Shown here: one piece after another, positions 6,692-13,846 of the stretch
Layout of the letters: the number at the start of each line of letters is the position of its first letter
How positions within the stretch are numbered: position 1 is the stretch's first letter
DNA from: JAVJUS01 sp040220455
Lineage (GTDB): Bacteria > Pseudomonadota > Alphaproteobacteria > DSM-16000 > Inquilinaceae
Direction of reading: 5' to 3'
Length of the DNA: 13,937 nucleotides
NCBI GenBank assembly: GCA_040220455.1
Contig: JAVJUS010000034.1
Coordinates: forward strand, 1-13,937
Translations under genes and position numbers: made by a program
Notes under the pieces: model-generated
What the model was told of the DNA's origin: nothing
The model's database searches: none
The model's input: the letters and a program-made list of their open reading frames with translations, nothing else

Positions 6692-7666
6692 CGACGGGTC
6701 GTGGTCGATCGGTGGCAGGGAGAGGATGTACCGGGCGATCGCCTCGCGATCCTCGGCCGTCAGCTTCGATGTGGTGTTCTGGATGACCTCGTTCATCGAG
6801 CCGCCGACGAAGTCGCCCTCCGGCGTCATGCCGAGCTCGAGCAGGAAGGTGACGTCGCCCTCGCCCCAGCCGCCGATCCCGGTCTCCGGATGGGGCGTGA
6901 TGTTGGGCACGAGATCGCCCTCCGGCCCGTCCGCCCAGCCGGCGAAATGACGGTCGAGGTCCGGTCCGCCGAGCGGGCCGCGCGGCGTGTGGCATTGCCC
7001 GCAATGGGCTAGCGCCTCGGCCAGATAGGCGCCGCGGTCGTCCGGCGTCGCGCCCGTCACCGTGATCACGTCTTCCCCCCGGCGGAAATTGAGCGCGCGC
7101 CAGACGGGCAGCATGAACCGCCAGGAAAACGGCGGCGGCACGTCATGGACGCGGTTCTCCCGCCGCACCGGCTCGACCGTGCGCAGATAGGCCCACAGGT
7201 CGTCGATATCGGCGTCGGTCATGCCGGTGTAGGAGGTATAGGGAAAGATCGGGAAATAGGCCGAGCCGTCAGGCGACACGCCCTCGCGCAGGGCGCGGTC
7301 GAAGTCCTCCCGGGTCCAGTCGCCGATCCCGGTCTCCGGGTCGGGGGTGATGTTGGGCCCGTAGAAGATGCCGAACGGCGTCTCGATCCCCCGCCCACCT
7401 GCGAGCGGCGGCGCATCCGGGCGATCTTCCGTGTGGCAGCCCGCGCAGCCGGCGGCATGGAACACGTACTCGCCGCGCAGCTCCGGGTCTTCGGCCGTCG
7501 GGCTCGGAGAGGGCGGCGACGGCGCCGCCTCCGCGGCGGCATCGCCGGTCCCGGAGGTCGCGTCGTCTTGGGCACGCACAGGCCCCGCGATCGCCAAGGC
7601 CGCGCCCAGAGCCGCGGCGGCGACCGCGAGACGCGTCGCCGCCGGGCCGCCGGCTCTCCGGATCAA
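6686..7666 (-). CDS. Diheme cytochrome c, periplasmic
   Basis: A 326-residue exported electron carrier. RRAGGPAATRLAVAAAALG and PVRAQ at 29-33 form a signal peptide, followed by a Pro/Ser/Ala-rich linker (about 35-60). Two c-type heme sites are visible: CAGCH (74-78) and CGQCH (222-226). Each is followed by a near-repeat, NITPDPETGIGDW and NITPHPETGIGGW, showing the protein is a tandem duplication of one heme domain. The pattern FGIFYGPNITPD resembles diheme subunits of membrane dehydrogenases, but no dehydrogenase lies nearby. No Met codon is available at the right place; I chose TTG (7664-7666), which overlaps the cytochrome c' stop as TTGA and gives a complete signal peptide. The longer upstream frame is the out-of-frame shadow of cytochrome c'. 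The stop codon lies inside a REP-like repeat. Confidence 0.85.
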   Translation of the reverse strand: MIRRAGGPAATRLAVAAAALGAALAIAGPVRAQDDATSGTGDAAAEAAPSPPSPSPTAEDPELRGEYVFHAAGCAGCHTEDRPDAPPLAGGRGIETPFGIFYGPNITPDPETGIGDWTREDFDRALREGVSPDGSAYFPIFPYTSYTGMTDADIDDLWAYLRTVEPVRRENRVHDVPPPFSWRFMLPVWRALNFRRGEDVITVTGATPDDRGAYLAEALAHCGQCHTPRGPLGGPDLDRHFAGWADGPEGDLVPNITPHPETGIGGWGEGDVTFLLELGMTPEGDFVGGSMNEVIQNTTSKLTAEDREAIARYILSLPPIDHDPSS

Positions 7667-8133
7667 TCCTGCTGCCGGAAATCTTCGTGGCACGCGCCGC
7701 AGGCCTGGCCGGCCTGCGCGAAGGCGGCCTTGAGCTCGTTCTCGCCGCCCTCGTCGGCGATCGCCGCGGCGGCCTGCCAACGCTCCTGGGCCGTGCCGAC
7801 GACCTCGGCGAAGGCGTCCGGCTCCTCCCAGACGGTCGCCAGCGCCTCGCTGTCGGCGACGCCGACGCCCGTGCCCTCGGGGAACTGCGCCTCCAGGTCG
7901 GGCGCCTTCTCGCCCAGGGTCTTGAGAGCCGCGCGCACCTCGTCGAGCGTGCCCTCGCCCTTCTGGAAGTAGTCGCCGGCCGTCTTCGCCGCGCCACCCA
8001 GCGACTTCATGTAGTCCTGCCGCGCCTCGACCTGGGCTTCCGGCGACTGGGCCCGCACGGCGGTGGTCGCCATGCCGCCCACGGCGATCATCACGGCCGC
8101 CGCGGCGGCCCCGAATGCGATAGCGGTTTTCAT
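7663..8133 (-). CDS. Cytochrome c' (class II cytochrome c)
   Basis: This 156-residue periplasmic protein has a signal peptide (MKTAIAFGAAAAAVMIAVGG, with VRAQ near 26-29) and a mature four-helix-bundle domain. The heme site CGACH is at the very C-terminus (145-149), as is diagnostic of class II cytochromes. RQDYMKSLGG (38-47) matches the conserved N-terminal helix, and ALATVWEEPDAFAEV matches the ATVW-P-F segment of the family. Known members bind NO or CO at a five-coordinate heme and may detoxify NO or pass electrons. The ATG at 8131-8133 has GGGGAGG eight to ten bases upstream; an earlier start would add an arginine-rich stretch before the signal peptide. It is the first gene of a pair with the diheme cytochrome, linked by a TTGA overlap, so they are probably made and used together. 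Confidence 0.88.
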   Translation of the reverse strand: MKTAIAFGAAAAAVMIAVGGMATTAVRAQSPEAQVEARQDYMKSLGGAAKTAGDYFQKGEGTLDEVRAALKTLGEKAPDLEAQFPEGTGVGVADSEALATVWEEPDAFAEVVGTAQERWQAAAAIADEGGENELKAAFAQAGQACGACHEDFRQQD

Positions 8134-8172
8134 CCCGCAGCCTCCCCTGATTCGTTGTCGGACGCGCGCGCA

Positions 8173-8192
8173 CACGCCTTGGCGTGATCATA
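8173..8192 (-). promoter_or_regulatory. Inverted repeat and possible -10 upstream of cytochrome c'
   Basis: CACGCC (8173-8178) and GGCGTG (8181-8186) are inverted arms separated by two bases. On the minus strand TATGAT (8187-8192) lies immediately upstream of them and resembles a -10 box about 55 bases before the cytochrome c' start. I find no convincing -35. An operator overlapping the start of transcription, or a leader hairpin, would both fit. Confidence 0.25.
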
Positions 8193-8260
8193 GCCGGCGA
8201 TTCGGCGCGCTTGGCCAGTTACAATCTAGTGAGGTGGCCCGGCGATGCGTTTTGTCCAAT

Positions 8261-8290
8261 GCGGGCAACATGCGCGGGTCATGTGCCCGC
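8261..8290 (-). terminator. Strong hairpin overlapping the stop codon of the five-gene operon
   Basis: Read on the plus strand, GCGGGC (8261-8266) pairs with GCCCGC (8285-8290) and ACATG (8268-8272) pairs with CATGT (8280-8284). This leaves one bulged A and a seven-base loop, eleven base pairs in all. The stop codon of the cyclodeaminase-family gene (8279-8281) is inside it. There is no U run after it on the minus strand, so it may be a Rho-assisted or 3'-end-protecting hairpin rather than a classical intrinsic terminator. Confidence 0.5.
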
Positions 8291-9235
8291 CGGACCCTCA
8301 TAGGCGAGAATGGCCCCGGCCAGATCCTCCAGCGCGGCGCCGACGGACTTGAACAGCGTGATCTCCGCCGCCGAATCCCGGCCAGAAACCGCGCCGCGCG
8401 CCAGATCGTACAGATCGCCGGCGATCGCCTCCGCGCTCAGGACACCGGACTCCATGGGCACGGCAATGTCCCCGGCTTCCTTGGTCGCGCCCGGGCGCGT
8501 GTCGACGAAGACGCGCGACCGGCGGATCGCGTCGTCGTCGGTCTCGCGCATGTGTGGGCGGAAGCCGCCGACGAGATCCAGGTGGCAGCCCTCTGGCAGC
8601 CACGCGCCGGCGACGACGGGCGTATCGGACAGGGTCGCGCAGCTCACGATATCCGCCGCCCCGACGGCGGCCTGCGCCCCCTCGGCCGTCGGCGCCGCCG
8701 CGGCGGCCTCGAAGCCGAGTGCACGGGCCTCGGCCGCCAGTGCCTCGGCCTTGTCGGCCGAGCGGCCCCAGACCGTCACCCGCTCGATCGGCCTGACGGC
8801 GGCATGGGCTTCGAACAGATTGCGCGCCACCCGGCCGGTGCCGATCAGCACCAGATGCCGCGCGTCGGCCCGCGCCAGATAGTCGGCCGCGAGCGCCGAG
8901 GCCGCGGCGGTCCGCCGGGCGGTCAGCATCCCGCCCTCCAGGATCGCCAGCAGCTCCCCCGTCCGACCGTCGGAGAGCAGGTAGCTCGCCGAGATCGACG
9001 GCCGGCCGCGCGCGGCGTTGCCGGGGAAGACGTTGGCGACCTTCACCCCCTCGTAGCGCCCGGGCACCCAGGCCGGCATGAGCAGGAGGGTCGCGTCCGG
9101 CTCGTCCGGCACGGCGACGGTGTGGTGATGGCGCACCGGCATCTCGCAGCCTTGCGCGAACATCGCGCGCAGGGCCTCGACGAGCGGGCGCCAGGGCAGC
9201 GCCGCCTCCATGGCGGCGGCGTCGAGGAAACGCAT
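8279..9235 (-). CDS. Ornithine cyclodeaminase / mu-crystallin family protein
   Basis: A 318-residue NAD(P)-dependent enzyme of the family that includes ornithine cyclodeaminase, ketimine and pyrroline-2-carboxylate reductases and EutC. The family lysine is in YEGVKVANVFPGN (about 61-73), followed by GELLAILEGGMLTARRTAAASALAADYLA, a strongly conserved stretch. The Rossmann nucleotide loop is LVLIGTGRVARNL near 128-140, and DLVGGFRPHMRETDDDAI (about 219-236) is the conserved segment after the dinucleotide domain. Sequence alone does not separate cyclodeaminase from imine reductase or amino acid dehydrogenase. It is the last gene of the operon, four bases after the acetylpolyamine amidohydrolase gene, with GGAG ten bases before its ATG. 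Its neighbours suggest it handles a cyclic imine or amino acid from amine breakdown. Confidence 0.9.
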   Translation of the reverse strand: MRFLDAAAMEAALPWRPLVEALRAMFAQGCEMPVRHHHTVAVPDEPDATLLLMPAWVPGRYEGVKVANVFPGNAARGRPSISASYLLSDGRTGELLAILEGGMLTARRTAAASALAADYLARADARHLVLIGTGRVARNLFEAHAAVRPIERVTVWGRSADKAEALAAEARALGFEAAAAAPTAEGAQAAVGAADIVSCATLSDTPVVAGAWLPEGCHLDLVGGFRPHMRETDDDAIRRSRVFVDTRPGATKEAGDIAVPMESGVLSAEAIAGDLYDLARGAVSGRDSAAEITLFKSVGAALEDLAGAILAYEGPAGT

Positions 9236-9239
9236 GGGT

Positions 9240-10310
9240 TCAGGCTCCGAGGGCCGGCTCGGCGAGGGTATGGGCGGATTCGAACCCGGCGAGCGCGCTC
9301 ACCAGGTTGTCGGCCAGACCGTCGCACAGGTAGCCGCCCTCCTGCACGATCACGCTCGGCAGGCCCAGGCGGGCGACCGCCGCGGCGATGCGGCCGAAGC
9401 CGGGGGTGGTCACCGTCAGCCCGGCCAGCGGATCGCCCTCGAAGGCGTCGAGGCCGAGCGCCAGGACCAGCCCGTCCGGCGCGAAGGCCCGGATGCGCCT
9501 CGCCGCCCGGTCCAGCGCGTCGAGAAAGCCCTCGTCGCCCGTGCCGCGCGGCAGCGGCAGGTTGAGGTTGAAGCCCTCCCCCGGCCCTTCCCCGCGCTCG
9601 TCGGCATGGCCCCAGAAGAAGGGATAGAAGCGCGCCGGGTCGGCATGGATCGAAACGGTCAGCACGTCCGGCCGGGCAAAGAAGATGCCCTGGGTGCCAT
9701 TGCCGTGATGCAGGTCGACATCCAGGACCGCGACCCGCGCCGCCCCCCGGTCGCGCAGGACCTGGGCGGCGATCGCCGTGTTGTTGAGGAAGCAGAAGCC
9801 GCCCGCCATGTCGGCGAAGGCGTGGTGGCCCGGCGGCCGGCACAGGGCGTAGGCGGCCGGCGCCCCGGACGCGACCAGGGAGGCGGCATGGGCGGCGGTG
9901 TTGGCGCTGGCCGTCGCCGCCTCCCATGTTCCCTCCGCCATCGGGCAGGCGGTGTCGGCCATGTGAAAGCCGGCCTGGCCGACGGCGCTGGCCGGATAGC
10001 CGCCGGCCCGCGCGCCGGCGCCCCGGCCGTTGGGATGGACGTTCGGCACGACCTCCTCCGACGCGCCCTCGATCCGCCGCCAGCGCGCGACGATGGTCTC
10101 CAGGAACTGGAGGTATTCCGGCGTGTGGACCGCCGCCCGCGGCCCCGGCCCGTGGTCGGCCGGGGCGACGACCACGTGCCCGGCCCGGCGCACGGCCGCC
10201 AGCAGGCGCTCCGCGCGCTCCGGCACCTCGGGGCTGGCCTGCGGCGCGCCGCTGACCAGGAAATGGCGCGGGTGATGGCGGAGCTGACTATCGGCGAAGA
10301 CGACCTGCAT
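9240..10310 (-). CDS. aphA: Acetylpolyamine amidohydrolase (histone deacetylase superfamily)
   Basis: This 356-residue zinc amidohydrolase removes acetyl groups from acetylated amines such as N-acetylputrescine or N-acetylcadaverine. The catalytic set is complete: the His pair in RPPGHHA (162-163), zinc ligands Asp199 and His201 in LDVDLHHGNGTQ, zinc ligand Asp288 in LGLDAFEGDPLAG, and the oxyanion tyrosine Tyr327 in QEGGYL. The loop VVPNVHPNGRG (87-97) and DTACPMAEGTW (119-129) are typical of acetylpolyamine hydrolases and absent from eukaryotic class I deacetylases. Length matches the family. The ATG (10308-10310) has GGAGAG about 12 bases upstream; the longer open frame is the shadow of the next gene. 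It lies between the BKACE gene (44-base gap) and the cyclodeaminase-family gene (4-base gap). Confidence 0.93.
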   Translation of the reverse strand: MQVVFADSQLRHHPRHFLVSGAPQASPEVPERAERLLAAVRRAGHVVVAPADHGPGPRAAVHTPEYLQFLETIVARWRRIEGASEEVVPNVHPNGRGAGARAGGYPASAVGQAGFHMADTACPMAEGTWEAATASANTAAHAASLVASGAPAAYALCRPPGHHAFADMAGGFCFLNNTAIAAQVLRDRGAARVAVLDVDLHHGNGTQGIFFARPDVLTVSIHADPARFYPFFWGHADERGEGPGEGFNLNLPLPRGTGDEGFLDALDRAARRIRAFAPDGLVLALGLDAFEGDPLAGLTVTTPGFGRIAAAVARLGLPSVIVQEGGYLCDGLADNLVSALAGFESAHTLAEPALGA

Positions 10311-10354
10311 GGCGGAACGGGGCTCTCCGGTCTCCGGATTGTCGGGCGCGCCGC

Positions 10355-11287
10355 TCAGAAGGCGACCCGGTCGGCGCCCTTGAGCGCCAGGGCGGCGCGC
10401 GCCTCGTCGGGCGTGGCGATCTGCCGGCCCAGCGCCTCGACGATGCCGCGGATGGTGGCGACCTGCTCGGCGTTGGTCTCGGCCAGCCGGCCGGGTCCGC
10501 CCCACAGGCTGTCCTCCAGCCCGACGCGGACATTGCCGCCGAGCACCGCCGCGACGGTGGCGAGGCGCATCTGGTTGCGCCCGGCGCCAAGCACGGAGAA
10601 GCGGTAGGCGTCGCCGAACAGACCGTCGGCGATCCGCTTCATGTGCATGAGGTTTTCGACGTCCGGGCCGATCCCGCCCAGGATGCCGAAGATGAACTGA
10701 ATGAAGAGCGGCGGCTCGACCAGACCGCGGTCGAGGAAGTGCTTGAGGTTGTAGAGATGGCCGACATCGTAACACTCGAACTCGAACCGTGCGCCGCGCT
10801 GCTTGCCCAGATCCTCCAGGATCGTCTCGATGTCCTTGAAGGTGTTCTTGAAAATGAAGTCGCGCGTGCTCTCCAGGTATTCCGGCTCCCAGGCGTGCTG
10901 GAACTCCTTGAAGCGGCCCAGCGCCGGGAACAGGCCGAAATTGATCGAGCCCATGTTGAGCGAGCACATCTCCGGCTCCGCGCGGTAGGCGGCGGCCAGG
11001 CGCTCCTGCACGGTCATGCTGAGGCCGCCGCCCGTGGTGATGTTCACCACCGCGTCGGTCGCCTGCTTGATCCGGGGCAGGAACTCCATGAAGACGTCCG
11101 GATCGGGCGTCGGGCGGCCGTCCCGCGGATCGCGGGCATGAAGATGCACCACCGCCGCGCCGGCCTCCGCCGCGCCGACCGCGGCCTCGGCGATCTCGTC
11201 CGGCGTGATCGGCAGATGCGGCGACATCGACGGGGTGTGGATCGAGCCCGTGACGGCGCAGGTGATGATGACCTTGTCCTCGGCCAT
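10355..11287 (-). CDS. Beta-keto acid cleavage enzyme (BKACE, DUF849)
   Basis: A 310-residue TIM-barrel enzyme of the family that condenses a beta-keto acid with acetyl-CoA, giving acetoacetate and a shortened acyl-CoA; the founding member is 3-keto-5-aminohexanoate cleavage enzyme (Kce). Metal ligands are VHLHARDP (His48, His50) and the glutamate of GLEDSLW (Glu258). NITTGGG (82-88) and CSLNMGSINFG (108-118) are family strands lining the pocket. The opening CAVTGSIHTPSMSPHLPITP differs from Kce: by my alignment an acidic residue of Kce is replaced here by Ile16, suggesting a different substrate end group. The start ATG (11285-11287) is 6 bases after the aminotransferase stop. Frequently auto-annotated as 3-keto-5-aminohexanoate cleavage protein, which should not be taken literally. 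Confidence 0.92.
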   Translation of the reverse strand: MAEDKVIITCAVTGSIHTPSMSPHLPITPDEIAEAAVGAAEAGAAVVHLHARDPRDGRPTPDPDVFMEFLPRIKQATDAVVNITTGGGLSMTVQERLAAAYRAEPEMCSLNMGSINFGLFPALGRFKEFQHAWEPEYLESTRDFIFKNTFKDIETILEDLGKQRGARFEFECYDVGHLYNLKHFLDRGLVEPPLFIQFIFGILGGIGPDVENLMHMKRIADGLFGDAYRFSVLGAGRNQMRLATVAAVLGGNVRVGLEDSLWGGPGRLAETNAEQVATIRGIVEALGRQIATPDEARAALALKGADRVAF

Positions 11288-11293
11288 GGCGAT

Positions 11294-12694
11294 TCAGCTC
11301 CCAGGAAGGTTCAACTCGGCGGCGAGGGCCGCGAGTGCATCCTCCATCCGGCGGGCGATCTCGTCCACATCCTCTCGGGTCGCGATCAGTGGCGGGCAGA
11401 CCATGACATGGTCGCCGGCGAGCCCCCCGCGCGAACGCCGGGAATAGACGATCAGGCCGCGCTCGAAGGCGTGCTCGACCAGCCGGGCATGGGCGTGCAG
11501 GCCCGGGTCCAGGGGCGCTTGCGTCTCCCGGTCGGCGACCAGCTCGATCGCTGTCAGCAGGCCGCGGCCGCGCACGTCGCCGATGAAGAGCCAGCGCTGC
11601 GCCAGTTCGTGGAGCCGGGCGAGCAGGTGTTCGCCGACCGCCGCGGCGTTGGCCGGCAGGTCGCGGGCCAGGGTCTCGCGCAGCACGGCCAGGCCCGCGG
11701 CGCAGGCCAGCGGATTGCCGGCATAGGTGAAGCCGTGGATGAAGCCGCCCGCGTCGAGCACCGGCTCGACCAGCCGGCCGGGCGCGATCATGGCGCCGAG
11801 CGGCGCGTAGCCCGACGCGAAGCCCTTGGACAGGGCGATCAGGTCGGGTTCGACGCCCCAGTGCTCGCCCGCCAGGAACCTGCCCGTGCGCCCGGCCCCG
11901 GTCATCACCTCGTCATGGATCAGCAGGACGCCGTGACGGTCGCAGATCTCCCGGATGCGCGGCAGATAGCTGTCGGGTGGCACCAGGGCGCCGGTCGAGG
12001 CCCCGCCGATCGGCTCCACCAGGAAGGCCAGCATCGTCTCCGGCCCCTCGCGCAGGATCGCCTCCTCCAGCAGGTCGGCGTAGCGCCGGCCCAACTCCTC
12101 GGCCGACAGGCGATGCCGGTCCGGGTCGCGGTAGAGGGTCGGCGCGGCGATCTTGGGCATCTCGCGCATCATCGGCGCGAAGGGCGCGGTCATCGGCGCC
12201 GTCCCCGTCACCGCCAGGGCGCCGAGGGTCGCGCCATGGTAGGACGGGAATCGGGAAATCACCTTCCAGCGCGACGCCTGGCCCGTCGCCACCGCCCATT
12301 GTCGGGCGAGCTTGAGGCAGGATTCGATCGCCTCCGATCCGCCGGAGACGAAGAAGACCCGGTCGAGCCCCGCCGGCATCAGGGCGGCGATCTCCGCGGC
12401 CAGGGTCTCGGCCGGCTCGTTCTCGAAATGCAGGCGGTAGGCGAAGGTGGCCCGGTCGATCTGGGCCTTCATCGCCGCGATGACCCGCGGATTGCCGTGG
12501 CCCAGATTGACCACCATGGCGCCGGAGGACCCGTCGATCCAGCGTCGGCCGTCGGCCGACCACATGTGGATGCCTTCCGCCCGGTCGATCAGCGGGCGGC
12601 GCTGGCGGGTCTGGTAGAACAGGTGCGAGGGCGGGCGCGCGGGCGGCTCGCCGGCCGCGCCGGCCGGACCCTCGGAGCCGAGGGTCGCCGTCAT
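11294..12694 (-). CDS. Class III PLP-dependent aminotransferase
   Basis: A 466-residue fold-type I aminotransferase of the omega-amine/beta-amino acid class. SGGSEAIESCLKLAR (117-131) binds the PLP phosphate, DEVMTGAGRTG (261-271) carries the Asp that holds the pyridine nitrogen, and LSKGFASGYAPLGA (288-301) contains the PLP lysine, Lys290. The start MTATLGSEGP (ATG 12692-12694) overlaps the stop of the ABC ATPase gene as ATGA; the much longer open frame is the shadow of the ATPase. Such enzymes transaminate terminal amines or beta-amino acids to aldehydes or beta-keto acids. Since the next gene cleaves beta-keto acids, a beta-amino acid substrate is the natural guess, but a diamine or omega-amino acid cannot be excluded. 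Confidence 0.93.
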   Translation of the reverse strand: MTATLGSEGPAGAAGEPPARPPSHLFYQTRQRRPLIDRAEGIHMWSADGRRWIDGSSGAMVVNLGHGNPRVIAAMKAQIDRATFAYRLHFENEPAETLAAEIAALMPAGLDRVFFVSGGSEAIESCLKLARQWAVATGQASRWKVISRFPSYHGATLGALAVTGTAPMTAPFAPMMREMPKIAAPTLYRDPDRHRLSAEELGRRYADLLEEAILREGPETMLAFLVEPIGGASTGALVPPDSYLPRIREICDRHGVLLIHDEVMTGAGRTGRFLAGEHWGVEPDLIALSKGFASGYAPLGAMIAPGRLVEPVLDAGGFIHGFTYAGNPLACAAGLAVLRETLARDLPANAAAVGEHLLARLHELAQRWLFIGDVRGRGLLTAIELVADRETQAPLDPGLHAHARLVEHAFERGLIVYSRRSRGGLAGDHVMVCPPLIATREDVDEIARRMEDALAALAAELNLPGS

Positions 12695-13821
12695 GCCGCC
12701 CCGTCCCGCGCGCCGCCGTGACCCGGCAGCAGGACGCAGTCCTTGGGGCGCAGGCTCAGCGCGACGGCCGTGCCCTCGCCGTAGGGCGCGCCGTCGATCG
12801 GGTTGATGACCTGGAGCGTGTGGCCCGCCACCTCGACGAAATAGCGCGCCGCCTGGCCCTGATAGTCGACGGCCGAGACCGTGCCCGACAGCACGCTCTC
12901 CGCCCCGTCCACCACCATGTCCGGCGGGCCGAGGCGCAGCTTCTCCGCGCGGACGACGACGCGCACCGGGCCGTCCGGCGCGCCGGCGCCGTCGATTGCG
13001 GCGCGCAGCCGGCCGACGCCGTCGATCGCGACCTCCGCGATCCCCTCGGATATCCCGGAAACCGTGCCGTCGAACATGTTGGAATGCCCGAGAAATCCGG
13101 CCACGAAGGAAGAGCGCGGCCGGTCGTAGACCTGCTGCGGCGGGCCGATCTGCTCGATATGGCCCTGGCTCATCACCACCACCCGGTCGGACATGGCCAG
13201 CGCCTCGGCCTGGTCGTGGGTGACGAAGACCGTGGTGATGCCGAGCTCGCGCTGGATGCGCTTTAGCTCGACGCGCATGTTCTCGCGCAGATTGGCGTCG
13301 AGCGCGGACAGCGGCTCGTCGAGCAGCAGGACGTCCGGCTCGATGACGATCGCCCGGGCCAGCGCGATGCGCTGCTGCTGGCCGCCGGAGAGCTGGTTCG
13401 GCAGCCGGTCCTCGACATGCGGCAGGCGGACGAGCTCCAGCGCCCGGCGCACCTTCTCGCGCGCGTCCGACCGGTTGACGCCCCGGTATTTCAGCCCGAA
13501 GGCGACGTTGTCGAAGATCGTCTTGTGCGGGAAGAGGGCGTAGTTCTGAAACACGACGCCCAGGTTGCGCTTGTGGATCGGCAGGGCGTTGACGCGCCGC
13601 CCCTTGATCAGGATGTCGCCCTCGCTCGGGTCCTCGAGCCCGGCGATCATCCTGAGCGTCGTCGTCTTGCCGCAGCCCGACGGGCCCAGCAGCGTGACGA
13701 AGCTGCCGCGCGCGATGCCCAGGTCCATGCGGTGGACGGCGACGAAGTCGGCGAAGCGCTTGACCACGCCCTTCAGCTCGACCGCGCCCGCCGCGCCGCC
13801 CGTCTTGTCCATGTCGCTCAC
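12691..13821 (-). CDS. ABC transporter ATPase, spermidine/putrescine (PotA) type
   Basis: A 376-residue import ATPase. Walker A GPSGCGKT is at 46-53, the Q-loop in VFQNYALFPHKT near 92, LSGGQQQRIALARA at 144-157, Walker B VLLLDEP at 164-170, and the switch histidine in VTHDQAEALAMSDR near 202. The C-terminal TOBE-like part includes FLGHSNMFDGTVSG, VVRAEKLRLG and VDYQGQAARYFVEV, all typical of the PotA/PotG group that serves polyamine and related amine importers. The start is most likely GTG 13819-13821, overlapping an upstream TGA as GTGA; an ATG nine bases later (13810-13812) is possible. Permease and binding-protein genes should lie beyond the right edge. It overlaps the aminotransferase gene by four bases, tying import to catabolism. 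Confidence 0.92.
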   Translation of the reverse strand: MSDMDKTGGAAGAVELKGVVKRFADFVAVHRMDLGIARGSFVTLLGPSGCGKTTTLRMIAGLEDPSEGDILIKGRRVNALPIHKRNLGVVFQNYALFPHKTIFDNVAFGLKYRGVNRSDAREKVRRALELVRLPHVEDRLPNQLSGGQQQRIALARAIVIEPDVLLLDEPLSALDANLRENMRVELKRIQRELGITTVFVTHDQAEALAMSDRVVVMSQGHIEQIGPPQQVYDRPRSSFVAGFLGHSNMFDGTVSGISEGIAEVAIDGVGRLRAAIDGAGAPDGPVRVVVRAEKLRLGPPDMVVDGAESVLSGTVSAVDYQGQAARYFVEVAGHTLQVINPIDGAPYGEGTAVALSLRPKDCVLLPGHGGARDGAA

Positions 13822-13846
13822 CCGATGACCCCCGGCGTCGTGGCTG
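13818..13846 (-). CDS. Possible C-terminal tail of an upstream gene (probably permease)
   Basis: A frame read on the minus strand ends TTPGVIG at TGA 13818-13820, overlapping the ATPase GTG as GTGA, the same overlap style used elsewhere in the window. Only about eight codons are readable before the low-complexity end, so identity is a guess from position: PotA-type operons usually have a permease here. Confidence 0.3.

Noticed and set aside
7667..8191. N-terminal extension of the diheme cytochrome to 501 residues
   Set aside because: The extension is the out-of-frame reading of cytochrome c' and would put the signal peptide in the middle of the protein.
10643..12721. A 692-codon open frame on the plus strand
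   Set aside because: It is antisense to the aminotransferase and BKACE genes, which both have complete catalytic motifs. The translation has no domain features and its composition is that of a GC-driven shadow frame.
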